Position numbers and translations under genes: made by a program
Notes under the pieces: model-generated
The model's input: the letters and a program-made list of their open reading frames with translations, nothing else
The model's database searches: none
What the model was told of the DNA's origin: nothing
Shown: positions 39,709 to 50,928 of the stretch, in pieces
Numbering within the stretch: position 1 is the stretch's first letter
Layout: each line of letters begins with the position of its first letter
Source: Lindgomyces ingoldianus
Taxonomy: Eukaryota; Ascomycota; Dothideomycetes; Pleosporales; Lindgomycetaceae
Assembly (NCBI RefSeq): GCF_010093535.1
Contig: NW_022985168.1
Location: forward strand, 411,727-475,726
Reading direction: 5' to 3'
Length of the DNA: 64,000 bases

Positions 39709-41845
39709 TGGGGTGGAAAAGTCTTTGGTGCTGGCTTTTGTCCGGAAATTTTCCTGCTTCTGGAGGATAAGGCCTTTCCTGGCTTTGACCCACGAGGATG
39801 CATAGCGTAGGCGTTTATAGGGCCCATGTATAGGCATGGGATGGCACGGGATATTTACGTCTGGGCTGGAATGTTCTGGACTGCGCTAGAGTGTAATGGA
39901 TTTTCATGATAATGATACCCCTTTTTTTCCTTTTAGGGAGGGAGAATTAGGGAAGGAAACGGACGTAGAGATTCAGGAGAGAAGAGAGACGTTTAAAAAA
40001 AACCCCGTAAAAACAGTTTAAAACTTTGGAGTCCCGAGTGTTTGGGATTGTGATTGTTGCTGAAGTCGAAGATGGCTGCAAATGGGAGGAGCTCTTGCTA
40101 CCATGGTGTGGATTCTTCACGGCCTGACATCGTCCTATGCATATTTAATAACTCACTACTTGATGGAGCAATTCAGGGAGACGTGCGCGTAGCGAAAACA
40201 TGCACACGAATTCCACCAGGATTCCACGGAGCGTCCATTCACAAGCCTAGCATCACTAGTCGAACATGCCTATTTTTCGCTGCCAGCTTGTGTTTCCCGC
40301 ATATCCATATCCACACCATCAGCATCACCATGACGTGCGCGCGGAACTGTAAAACCGAGAACAGTTTAAAACTCGAGACTTGTGGTTTTTAGGAATGTGA
40401 TCAGGAGTGGAGCAGAAGGCGCAAAGCGTAGCCATATCCCGTCGTTTATGCACGTTTCCATCTTAGATGGGTTGAAGGTACTCTTTCTTATTCTTCTGGT
40501 TATCAGGGCCGCGTGGAGAGCTGGTTTGAATGGAAGATGTATTGTGGTGGTTCTGTGGTTATTGGGAAAGATATGGAGAGCCGGCTAGTGGTGTTGAGGT
40601 TTGGGTTTGTGTCTACGCCTTGTACCTGTTTGCGACTATGGAACCCGTTGTTGGTGAGGATTTGGATGCTGTTTTTTATGTAAATCGTAAAAGGGTTCTC
40701 AACCTTACCTTTTTCAAGCTTCTCCCCCGCTCGCTAACTAGAATACATCTCTATTTAGATCCATCTACATTTGTTATGTGCATGCGGTGTTGAGGGCTGG
40801 AGTCAGGGGCCCTTGGATTTTAAAGCTAGAGATTGGGGCGATGTGCAGGTCATTCGGGGTTGGGGTTGCATTGATGGCTGGGTAATTGGAATGGTAGGAT
40901 GGGGGAGGGTAAGGGGGGTTAGAGGGAGGAAGAGACTCGATGAGTACCAGGACTTGGGTATTGGCGAGCGAGTAAGCAGTGTTCAAGGTGCGGATAGGAG
41001 CCCCAACCTTGCTCTCGTTGGTGGAAGTTTGTATCCTATTGAAGTTTGGCCTAATTCTAGCAGGCAGTTTAACAGACGAAATCTACCCTAGTTATATTCT
41101 AATTTATGTGATGACAGGCTGACTTGTCTGAGATCTAAACATCGACATCGCCCGTTCTCATATCGATATCCGTACCGTCATCCGTGAAAATCTAAAGAAC
41201 GTAGAGTATGTTACTACATATCGTTGAGTAATAACTAGAGTAGATTCTGCTTGTAAAACCTCTTACTGGAATATGCAGGGGGTCACGCGGATGGAAATTT
41301 CTGTTTTGAAATGCCACGTCATCTTTCGCGTTAAGTGAGGAGATACAGAACATCCCCAGAATATTCCATGGATCTGAAATAAGTCTGGGCATTAAAGAAA
41401 TATCAAGCATGGGCTCAACAGAAAGCTGGGATATCTACGAAAATGATTTTGAATGTATGTATGTACCCAGCTATGTAGATACATGCCAAACGGGAGCTTC
41501 CATTAGGATTGAGAGAGCTAGGTAGGTATGCTCAGGACGAAATCCTTGCTTGACTGTACACGCATGATCTAGGCTAAATGCACTACAGAGGGGACTAGTT
41601 GGGCTGACACTGTGCCCAACGCGCCCCAATGTCGTCGGAACTCTACACTCATTTCGACATGAATAAAATCGAGGCTGAAAAGACCTATTACATATCCTAG
41701 TAATGACGGTCAAACGCCAATGTCAATTCCAAAACAGACAAGGAAACAATTCATATTATGCCGTAGAATATTTACGAGTGTGAAAGGCTTCGTGAAACAT
41801 TACGGTCATATCTAGTGCCCCTACAGGCGTGCGTGAGTGCTCGCA
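39709..41845. other. 2.1-kb convergent intergenic region
   Basis: Lies between the 3' ends of SAC3 (+) and the minus-strand gene. No gene recognised. A 14-bp identical direct repeat AACAGTTTAAAACT occurs at 40012-40025 and 40360-40373, each followed by weakly similar sequence ending GGATTGTGAT or GGAATGTGAT. Confidence 0.5.
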
Positions 41846-43681
41846 CTAGCGAAGCTGTTGCGCGGGGAAATATCGTGGGCCAGAGTATCCGTGGAATTGG
41901 ACGTGTTCTATGTCGATATTGCCGTTGTGGGTTGGGCTCCAGAGCTTGAGGAGGATGAACTTTCCAGACCTATCTTGTATCAGATGACATGCTATAAGAG
42001 CTGGTAGAATGCAGGTAAAGGGCGTTTCTGAAAGAGCTGACTGAGGACGAAGGGGAAAGTGACATACACTGCAGGATGAAACCTAATGGTGATCTTGTTC
42101 TTGTTCCTCGCGATGAAGAACCGGGCAGGCACAGTTCCCAACCCATCGCTATCAGAGGCACTATCTTTCCGCTCAATACGACTTGGGGCGTGGAGACGGG
42201 TAGCACGGATCGGCTCAATATCGCGACGGTCCCTTCGCCAACGGCCGGAGAAGTTTTCCATGGAATCTAAAGCGAAAGCTCGACGTGGAGGAGGAAACCG
42301 ATACAACAATTCATCATCATCGTCATCATCATCATCGCCACTGTCTGATCGCCACCGACTCTCTCGGCGAAGCCTGTCAGCCATGATGGCAGCGCTGGGA
42401 ACCTCTTCCTGCTCCTCCGACTCCTCGCCGCTTTCAGTGGTGATGGTAAATGGAGGCGGGGTAGGCGCAGAAATACCGGCAGCGGTTGCGAAGGAATCAT
42501 CGGCGGGATAATCGCAGTGCTCAATGAAAGGGTCTTCCTGCGTCTCTGCACTCCTGCGTTCCCCTTGGTGCCTCTCTCGCATGGCTTCATCGTAATTCCT
42601 TCGCCAACGACGACGATTCTGCAGCTCGAGGCGCTCAAGTGCTTCTTCCGCGGCTTCTTGTCGTCCTTGGCGGGAGTTCTCCCAGATGTACGGATCATCA
42701 ACGGCCTCTTGTAGCGAAATTTGCTGGTCGCCGGAAGGGTTTGGAGTAGCAGACCGACGTGGCAATGGCGAGTCGTACTCGATTTTCCAATCCGAAGTCT
42801 GGCTGACAAGCTCGTCTGATGACATGGAGACGAAAATCAAGCCCTCCTGCACGCTATAGCACTAGGTTAGCAAATATCAGACACGAGACGGAAAGAGCAT
42901 ACGGAGCGGTGAAGCCACGGTCCGGGGTTCGGATGACGACCTTTTCGAGAGCAAAGTGCATTTCTCCCATGTGCTTCAGGAGGAGGTTGCACCGCGAGCT
43001 TTCACTGCAGTAGACGCTCTTGTCGTTCTTGAGGACGTTCTGGATCTTGTACAGACCATCCGAGTTGGATTTCTTGTATTCTCCGCCGTCGCAGCTCACC
43101 ACCTCCATCTTCAAACGCCCTGGAACGACTTGGCCATGGTGGCCGTACTTGAAGCTGTCGTATCCGGGGGGGCTGTTGGCGTCATGGTCGAGCTTCCTGC
43201 GCTTTGAATGTCTCCGCGAGCCGTCCAACTCGCCCGCGGGGCTGCGCGGGCGGGTGTTGGAATTTGCAAGTGCGAAGAGATTCGAGCCGTCGCTGAGCGA
43301 GTCGAGGGGGTCGGGGGAGTCCATACCGTTGTTGGTGCGCTGGTCGCGCGCTCTCGCATGAGAGCGGCGAAGGTAGCGCTCGCTTGGGGTAGCTCGCGGA
43401 CGAGCTGTGGTGGGTTGTGGCGGGGGTCTCCGGAGCAACGAATTTGCATCCCGCGACTCCCTTTCACCTAGCAGCGTTCGACGGAGAGGTCGACGTCGAG
43501 GTGGCTCGATTCGCGGTCGACGGGGGGGGATCACGCTGTCTTCTCGGTCGCTCGCCGCGTTCTCTCGGGCGGCCTGCTCTTGCTGCCGGCGGATGACGTG
43601 CTCTCGGAACTGCTCGTGATAGCCGCGCGGGGGAGGCGGAGGCGAGGTTGAGGCATGTGGAAAGTCAAAATTGCCCGACAT
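41846..43681 (-). CDS. Fungal protein with a possible split beta-sandwich
   Basis: Exons 43681-42903, 42853-42068 and 41969-41846 give 562 residues (579 if the ATG at 43732 is used). Residues 1-150 are Arg/Pro-rich and disordered. About 165-275 is a conserved folded part (GRLKMEVVSCDGGEYKKSNS, SSRCNLLLKHMGEMHFALEK, PVQEGLIFVSMSSDEL). About 230 acidic and Arg-rich residues follow, including a run of Asp. The last 55 residues are again conserved (FHPAVSGKFILLKLWSP, NIDIEHVQFHGYSGPRYFP). The two folded parts read like one galactose-binding/DOC-like sandwich interrupted by an insert; that is inference. I recall similar fungal hypothetical proteins without assigned function. It shares a 398-bp divergent promoter with AOS1. 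Confidence 0.72.
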
Positions 43682-44079
43682 GAAGCTGAAGGTCGAGGCG
43701 GGTGGTGATGGGGACGGGGGCGGTCTGGGCATTGCGGATGACGTCGAGGCTCATGAGTGGCGTGAGTGCTGGAGCGAAAGACGAGGAGAAGACAAAGAAT
43801 AGGAATTGCGGGCGAGAAGGAGAGATGGACAAGCGAGCGTCGACGGGAGGAATGGTGAATGGTGAATGGAGTGGGAGGGTTGAAGGCTGAGGCCCCCATG
43901 GGGCATGAGCAAGAACGCCATGAAGCCACCGTGCCACCCCCGCGTGGCTCCGAGGCACGGATCTCCAACTCAAAAGTGAAAGCGAGGCTCAGCCCAGGTA
44001 CCCCAGAGCTTGTTGTATTGTATCAGCCGTCCAAGCTTCAACTTCTCCCCACATCCTCTCCGATCCCGCTCCAGGAGCA
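43682..44079. promoter_or_regulatory. Divergent promoter region before AOS1
   Basis: 398 bp between the start of the minus-strand gene and AOS1 (+). C/T-rich sequence precedes the AOS1 ATG. No specific site is claimed. Confidence 0.4.
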
Positions 44080-45440
44080 ATGGCCGAGTCTGCTTCGGCT
44101 CCGGGTGCCTCCAATGGCGCCGCTCCGGCTCCTGATTCTGCAGGCCAGACTGTCGCAGCTATCCCTCAGGCAGACACTATCAGTGCAGGTAGGCCTCCGT
44201 TGAACTCAGACCTCTATCCCCAGGCTGACTCGTTCTTTCAGACGAGATCGCTCTTTACGACCGTCAGATCCGCCTGTGGGGAGTCCAGGCGCAAGAGAAG
44301 TGCGTGTCTGGACACATCGTGGCTGGAGCTAACCCTCTGACAACTGCAGAATCCGCACTGCCAACATCCTCCTCGTCTCCATCAAAGCCCTCGCAAACGA
44401 GGTCGCCAAGAACCTAGTCCTCGCGGGAATAGGCTCGATAACCCTCGCAGACCATGAGGTGGTCGTCGACGATGACCTCGGCGCACAGTTCTTCGTCTCT
44501 GAGGCTGACATTGGCAAAAACGTGAGTCCTGCTCTGCTCCCCGCTACCCACGCCTTCGTCTGACAATCCCCAGCGCGCTGAAGCCGCCGCCCCACAAATT
44601 CAAAAGCTCAACCCACGCGTCAAAGTAAACGTCATCACGAGAGACATCCGAACCGAGCAGGACGTGACCTTCTACGCCGCATACGATGTCATCATAGCCA
44701 CAGACCTCGACTTCCTCTCCCTTAGCAGCCTCGACTCCGGTGCTCGACTAGCGCATCGACCCTTCTACGCCGGTGCTTCGCATGGCTTCTACGGCTTCAT
44801 ATTCGCCGACCTTGGAACCCACGATTTCGTCGTCGAGCGCGAAAAGTCAAATAGACCAACGCGCCTTGCCCCCGAAACCGCCACACGCTCCGTCATCGGA
44901 ACCACCACGAAGAAGGAGAGTGGAAAGACCATTGAGATGGTGAGGAAGCGAGAGCTCTATACCCCACTGCTACTGGTCAACACCTGCCCGCTTCCTCCCG
45001 ACATGCAAAACAGCCTCCGCAAGCTCCGCAAAGTACACCCCTTGCTCACCTGCATCCGCGCCCTTTGGGACTACCAACGCAATGGCCACGGCATCCTCCC
45101 CTCCCATTCCACTACCGATCTCCAACTCTTCACTACTATCGCCACCGAAAAGCACAAAGAGCTCCAACTCCCCGCCGAGACACTCAGGTCCGAGTTTCTG
45201 CGCAGCTTTCTGCAGAACTTGGGCAGTGAGTTGGCGCCTGTGACGGCGTTTCTCGGCGGTCAGCTTGCGCAGGATGTTATTAATGTCTTGGGTCAGCGGG
45301 AGCAGCCTATTCAGAATCTCATGCTGTTCGATGGTGAGGAGAGCGTTGGGCCGATTTATTCGTTGCATCCTATCTTTCCGGATAATCCCGTTCCGGCTAT
45401 GCCAACTATAGCCCCTGATGTCCCAGTTTTGGTAGTTTAA
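44080..45440 (+). CDS. AOS1: SUMO-activating enzyme E1 subunit Aos1
   Basis: Exons 44080-44188, 44242-44299, 44350-44521 and 44574-45440 give 401 residues. After a Pro/Ala tail comes the E1 opening IALYDRQIRLWGVQAQEKIR, then the nucleotide-binding strand (ILLVSIKALANEVAKNLVLA), GIGSITLADHEVVVDDDLGA and QFFVSEADIGKNRAEAAAPQ. FLGGQLAQDVINVLG and the NLMLFDG end are typical of the Aos1/SAE1 half. It has no catalytic Cys domain of its own; it works with Uba2 to adenylate SUMO and load Uba2's cysteine in the nucleus. The usual Gly-rich loop is replaced by SIKALANE, as I recall from other fungal Aos1 proteins. The conserved DYQRNGHG/ATEKHKEL part fills the C-terminal half. Confidence 0.9.
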
Positions 45441-45789
45441 AGAGGAGAGGTGTGGTGGGACACTCGATGGGTAGGCTTGGATTCATGACGCATTTAGCAT
45501 TAGATTGTGGGAGGACATCATAGGTGCTGGCTGCGATCTGGGTTCATCAAATCGTAATTTTGGAATCCCTTCTGTAGGAGTGCACAAGGTGGTTATTTGG
45601 GGCGCATGGTACCATGGCGGGCAGTCGGGAGTAGATACAGTATCGGGATACCCTTGAAATCTCCAAGCGAGGGAGATAACGAGCATCAATCCAACCCTCG
45701 ATTTATCTGATCAACCAGTATATGCATCTCTCCCGCCTCCATGATATAACTCTCTTCCTTTTCTTCCTTTTCTAATTTCACCCTCACTA
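45441..45789. other. Convergent intergenic region
   Basis: About 350 bp between the 3' ends of AOS1 (+) and PBN1 (-). It should hold both terminators; no other feature seen. Confidence 0.4.
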
Positions 45790-47409
45790 TTACTGCCTTT
45801 TCTTCCCCTTCCCAACCTTCTTCACACCAGCCCCACCCTCGCCGACCCCTTTCCCAAAAAGCACCCAACACAACCCCAAAAAGCTAACCAACACCACGCC
45901 CACCGTCCCCACCTCTACCCACCCCGCCTTCCTCAAATCCAGCACCGGAACATCAATCCACTCCACCAACTCTCCTCCGCCTTCCCGTCTCCCCCTCCCA
46001 TTTCCGTTCCCGTTCCGGCTCGCTGCAGGCGGGATGTGCATGAACCTCGTTTTCGGCCCAAAGAGCGCCTCGTAACCCAAATGAATACGATCAAATGGAT
46101 TCACTGACATTTTTGTTCCTTCTTCCGCTCTGCAGGCCCAGAACAAGACGGGCCAGGGGACGGCAAGGGGAGTGTGGGTTGAATTTGAGGGGGGGAAGTA
46201 GCGGAGATGCAGAGGGATGGTGATGTTCCAGTCTCTGCCTGCCTCTTGGTCTGGGTCAGGGTCTGAAGAAGGAGTATCGAGCTCAAACAAAGCAGCAGAG
46301 CCCCATTGAGGAACAACCCAATCCGGGGCCTCGAGATCCGTGGCCCCTGATATCGAGCGTAGAGAGGTTATATGGTGGGAGGAGAGGAACAGGGAGTCGC
46401 TGAATTGGTATTTGTCAATGAAAAGCGTGCGGGGAAGGGTGAGGTGTGCGTGCAGTCTGCAAGTCGTGTCCGGGGGTTCGAGATGCTTGGTCGGAAGAGT
46501 GAGGATGAGTGTCGGATGGAGGCCCGTCGGATGTGCGAAGGAAGTTTTGTAGACCAGACTGGATGCAGAGAGCGGGTAGTGCCGGGTGGGTGTTTGGAAA
46601 CGCGTTGGTTTCGGTTGAGTATCTTGGCCGAGGACGGTTAGGAAGCCGGAGAATGAAATATCTTCGGGGTCGGGGTTGGGTTCGTTGTTGAGGATTCCGA
46701 TTTCAATAGTTTCTTGGCTCCCGGGGAGCGAGATAGTTTCAGTCCAGTGATTCTCCTCATTGGGTGCGCGGGCCCAGAATGCGTTGATGATAAGGGTGTG
46801 TGAGATGGCGTCATAATCGATATCAACGTAGGATGCTGAAAGAAGAGTCGATGCAGAAATTTTACAGGAATTAGGTGATAGCGGACAGATTTTCGATTGA
46901 AAATAGGATACAAGAGATGCTAGATCTGGAATGCGGGTGTAGAATTGTGTAGATGAGGACATGGAAAAGCGCTCTGAAAGGATTGGCAGCTTTATAAACG
47001 TTTCCTTCGGGTCCTCACATACAAAGCCATTCCCAAATACCTCTTTTAGCAGAGGGCAAAGGAGGCTATCTGGGTGGTCTTTTTGAGGCGTGTAAAACAC
47101 ATGTAGTCCAGGAGATACACGTGATGTGAACGGTGGGATGGCGTCGTAGGGACTTTCTGATGCCCATCTTATGTGGAGTTCATGCCATTGGTTGAAGGCT
47201 TTTCGGAGCTATTGTTATTTAATTATCATGTCTTACAGTCACCGATATCAATTACTCACCTCGTCAGGTAGCTCCTCCAATCCCAAAGTAATGCGGTGTT
47301 CTTTTGCTGCGTTGACTTTTCTGAGAGCTATGGAACTGGGCTTCACAGCCAACTGCTCTGGGGTAAATTCATCCGGGTTCCGAACGAGGTAGGTTATTCG
47401 CTGCTTCAT
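45790..47409 (-). CDS. PBN1: GPI mannosyltransferase I subunit Pbn1 (PIG-X)
   Basis: Exons 47409-47260 and 47208-45790 give 522 residues. The N-terminal half is a fungal luminal domain (MKQRITYLVRNPDEFTPEQL, RISPGL-type segment read here as RVSPGLHVFYTP). The PIG-X core is at about 270-400: CRLHAHLTLPRTLFIDKYQF, WNITIPLHLRYFPPS, LAVPWPVLFWACRAEE and RIHLGYEALFGPKTRF. One membrane segment follows near 480-505 (VGTVGVVLVSFLGLCWVLF), then a short basic tail (KKVGKGKKRQ), so the protein is type I with a luminal body. Pbn1 stabilises the Gpi14/PIG-M enzyme that adds the first mannose to GPI anchors in the ER. Confidence 0.88.
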
Positions 47410-47692
47410 ACTTGAGATTGGGATGGTTGCTTTGAAGGCTCGAAGTTCTGCGGTTGGGTTACAAGTTCGGCTCTAACTTGATTCGAGCTAGCGCCTTGGC
47501 TGGCTAAAATTCCTTCATGACGAACGCCAAGCCGCTTGCTTTCACCAATGGTGTGATAGCGGGCGACAACAGCTGAGTGCCTAGGACACGACCTCGCAGT
47601 CACCACCGTGTCCTTTGCCCAGTCCTCGCCACTTATGGGCCTATAAGTGCACCATCTAACTTCATTCAACTATTTCCTATTCACTCTCCACC
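47410..47692. promoter_or_regulatory. Shared promoter of PBN1 and SARAF-like gene
   Basis: 283 bp separate the start codons of two divergently transcribed genes for ER membrane proteins, so both promoters must sit here. No specific binding site is claimed. Confidence 0.5.
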
Positions 47693-48634
47693 ATGCATTA
47701 TCTCACGTTCCTCTACCCAGTCCTGCTGGCCTCCTCCGCCTTCTTCAGTGGCGGAGAAGCTCTCCGATCAGGACAGAAAATTAAGCTTTCAAACGTGCAG
47801 AGCCTCACGTTACGGAAGGGCCTAGAGACATCCCATCGGCGCGTCCCTGCACTTCCCCAGTTGAAATGCATTGGCGGGTCCGCGAAAGGCCTCTACGAAG
47901 TCGATGTAATGCGCTGCAAGAACTCGGGATATGACTACAACGAAGAGGATATCCAGTGGACATGCACCGCCTCTCTTCCCGAGGAATTCAAACTCGGCTC
48001 TACCGATGTGATTTGTGAAGGATACGATTCCCCCAACGATCCGTATATTCTGAAAGGTAGCTGTGGTGTGGAGTACAGATTGGTGCTCACGAGCAAGGGA
48101 GAAGAGAAGTACGGGAAGAAACGGCCATGGCATGGAGACGATGGTGGACATTACTCAAACACACTAGGAGAGAAGGTTGCAGCTGCGATATTCTGGCTAC
48201 TCTTCATTGGCGTGGCAGTCTGGATTGCATACTCTGCATTCTGCACCGGGACACGAGGAAACGAGGTCGTTGGAGGAGCCAACCATCGACCGGGTTGGGG
48301 CGGAGGTGGTGGTGGAGGGGGAGGATACGGAGGTCCTCAGGATCCCCCTCCCCCATACGATTGGCGACCCTCTCCCAAGCCGAGCCCGAGTTATGGCGCA
48401 ACGGACGGCTGGAGACCGGGCTTCTGGTCCGGAGCATTGGGCGGCGCTGCTGCAGGTTACGCTGCCGGACGGTCAGGAAACCGGGATAGCCAGAATCGGG
48501 GAAGTGGCGGTGGTGGCAGCAGCTGGTGGAACAATGGCGAAGGGAACTCGAGATCTGGATCATCAGGGTCTTCTGGCTCTAATTCTTCAGCTAGGTATGA
48601 GAGCACTGGCTTTGGATCTACCTCACGTAGATAG
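47693..48634 (+). CDS. SARAF-like ER membrane protein (TMEM66 family)
   Basis: One exon, 313 residues. MHYLTFLYPVLLASSAFFSG is a signal peptide. The luminal domain carries the family's paired cysteines: LKCIGG, DVMRCKNSGYDYNEEDIQW, TCTASLPEEF, TDVICEGYDSPNDPYI and GSCGVEYRL. One membrane segment follows (VAAAIFWLLFIGVAVWIAYS, about 163-183), then a cytosolic tail rich in Gly, Pro, Ser and Tyr (GWGGGGGGGGGYGG, DPPPPYDWRPSP, FWSGALGGAAAGYAAG). In animals SARAF slows store-operated calcium entry by acting on STIM/Orai at ER contacts. Fungi lack those partners, so the fungal role is open. The glycine-rich stretch is encoded by a GGT/GGA repeat that could vary in length. Confidence 0.88.
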   Translation: MHYLTFLYPVLLASSAFFSGGEALRSGQKIKLSNVQSLTLRKGLETSHRRVPALPQLKCIGGSAKGLYEVDVMRCKNSGYDYNEEDIQWTCTASLPEEFKLGSTDVICEGYDSPNDPYILKGSCGVEYRLVLTSKGEEKYGKKRPWHGDDGGHYSNTLGEKVAAAIFWLLFIGVAVWIAYSAFCTGTRGNEVVGGANHRPGWGGGGGGGGGYGGPQDPPPPYDWRPSPKPSPSYGATDGWRPGFWSGALGGAAAGYAAGRSGNRDSQNRGSGGGGSSWWNNGEGNSRSGSSGSSGSNSSARYESTGFGSTSRR

Positions 48635-49006
48635 ATCATCGAGTTCAGGTCAAAGTATAGGTCAAATTTGATACCGATACCGCCTTTTGTAGCTTTTGAT
48701 CGCCTGGCTGTCACAGAGTTGTTTCTACTTCTCTTCTCATCCGTCATTGCAAGAGGTCTGAGGCAAATTTCGATAAAAGCTTTACTCGTACGCTGAGTAT
48801 GCACGCCTGTCGAAAAGGATCCTTCTATCACCGAAAATGATAAAGGTAGCTCTTCTCATGGAAAATTGGAAATTGAAATTGAAAATCACGCAATCAGTCA
48901 GTAAGCTAGCCATACTCGTCGCCCTTCACACAAATTTTCTCAATACTGCCCAGCATCGCCAGCCGTGCTTGCCGTTTCAGAACAAAGCGACTAACCTTCG
49001 AACCGA
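48635..49006. other. Convergent intergenic region
   Basis: About 370 bp between the 3' ends of the SARAF-like gene (+) and the BTB-like gene (-). Nothing else seen. Confidence 0.4.
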
Positions 49007-50928
49007 TCAACTCCCAAACGGGACCGGGTGCCAGGGCATATCATCAGCCTTCACCTTTGTGCAAGTCAGATATCCGATACCATGGGCATCGGGATCGATC
49101 ATTAATTCGTTTGCAGCCATATCCTCCACCATCGCCGCGGCATATTCCTTCAGTATCTTCAGATCCTCTGCTAAGTCTTTCCAGTCAGATTGCATGATAC
49201 CTCTGCACACACCCCTAACCTCATCAATCTCCATGTACTCGGATCCACCCTTGCGCAGCTTACGGTATACGACTCCTCGCCTCAATGTCATCTGCTTTGG
49301 TGTACGCATGGAGAGCAGTTGGGTAGCCAACGCGTCACGGAACATCTGCACCAGCATCCAGGTTTCCACATGGCCGTCTTGTGGCGTTACTGGTCCTCGG
49401 CGAACTTTGATGGTGACGAGAAGGAGCTCCCGCTCTAGTTCGGTGCACTTACTGTCTAACTCTTCAGATTTCCTGGCAATGAGCTGCTGTAGTTCGGTAG
49501 GTAGTGTCTTCTTGCTTGTGGGCGAAGTCCATCCTGGATGGGCTCCAACCAGATGGATTAAACATTCCGTATATATAGAGGTATTCTCTAAAGCCATTGC
49601 CAGCTGAATCCATCGCGCCGGGTCACTCTTGATGGCCACGAAGAGCTTCTGTCGGAATTGTCCGAAGACGTTACCCAGGTATGGTTGGATGAGATGCAAA
49701 CATCCCAAATCCATCGCGACCTTGACCAGCTCCTCTGACTGCATTAAAGCCGCACCAATATCTGTCGTTGAAACCGATGGGGGGATGTTGTAGAAAGTCC
49801 CGAAGATCTGGGTATACGGAGTGGTGTCGAGCGTGCAACTCGGGTTGGAACGTGGCTTAACGAGAACAACGCGGGACTCGGATCCAGAGGCTATAGAGGC
49901 ACCGTTCACGAACCCACAATTGATGAGTCCACAATTAAAGCACCCACCGTTCTCCAGCTCCCGCTCCCGCTCTTCTATAGTTGACCAACATACGGCACCT
50001 CCTTCATTTCCTGCGTCTTCGGTCTTGATAGGAACATTTGATCCTCCATCTTTATTGGGATAGGAAAAGATTGGATGCTCACCTCGAGTGCGCTGGCGGA
50101 CCAGCTTGAGCACTCCGCCTCCAACATCCTCAAGTGTATAGGAGTGCCAAGACTGATTTGCATCTTCGGGATCGATTTCTCGTAAACTATCGGCAAACCA
50201 AGAAGAATGGCGTTTCAGGACTGAGCTGTTGAGCCGGAAGGTCTTGAAGTTGGTGTCGTGGTCCAGAGTGATGACAACATCACCAGAACGAAAGACTGGG
50301 AATTCGTCTGCTCTAACGAAAGGCGCAAGAGACTTTGCTACATCCTCTTGATTTCTAAGAGTTCTGCCTTGCTTGAAAATGGTCTTAGATAAGTAGTATA
50401 TGGCTTGCAATCAATAAAAGAACTTACCATCTCGTCAGCACTGGGAGCCCGTATTTCTGGAGACACCAAGCCTGTCATGTTCCTGTCCGAGTCCGCGATT
50501 CCACCGGTAGAATCTGCAGTTTCCATGCTATTCTCATTGGTGACAGCTTTACCATCGTCAATAGCCTTAGGATCCGATTCTAAGGTCCGATTACCCAGTA
50601 GAACTGCCGATGTCTTTGATGGTGATAGTGAAGCTAAAGTAGCATGAGACCGACACCTAGCAGAATAAAACTCGGTAGACGACTCTTCCGGGCTAGAAGC
50701 TGTAGATGTGCTTCCTGTCGGGGATGAAGTTGGCACAGGCTTTAAAGTGAAAGACTTAGATCTGATGTCGGAGTCTTCTCTGGCCTCAACTGTGACGTCC
50801 GAGTAAGCACTGCTCTGTCCCTTAGAGAAATTTTCAGCGCGAGACAGATTTGGAGAGTTAGAAGAACGGCTTCTTTCCTGCCGTTTGTGCGACTTGGGCG
50901 CTGTTCCGGAGAGACACCGTTTTGGCAT
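49007..50928 (-). CDS. Fungal BTB/POZ-like domain protein
   Basis: Exons 50928-50428 and 50383-49007 give 625 residues. The first exon encodes a Ser/Lys-rich disordered part (KSHKRQERSRSSNSPNLS). The second opens with a BTB-like strand-helix pattern (SGDVVITLDHDTNFKTFRLN, SVLKRHSSWFADSLREID), the form seen in many Pezizomycotina BTB proteins where the domain is divergent. A long helical C-terminal part follows (GCLHLIQPYLGNVFGQFR, LIHLVGAHPGWTSP, LQQLIARKSEELDSKCTELE). Two CxxC-like pairs (GGCFNCGLINCGF) sit near residue 300. BTB proteins usually dimerise or link substrates to Cul3 ligases; no Kelch or zinc-finger partner domain is present. Function is not known. Confidence 0.72.
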
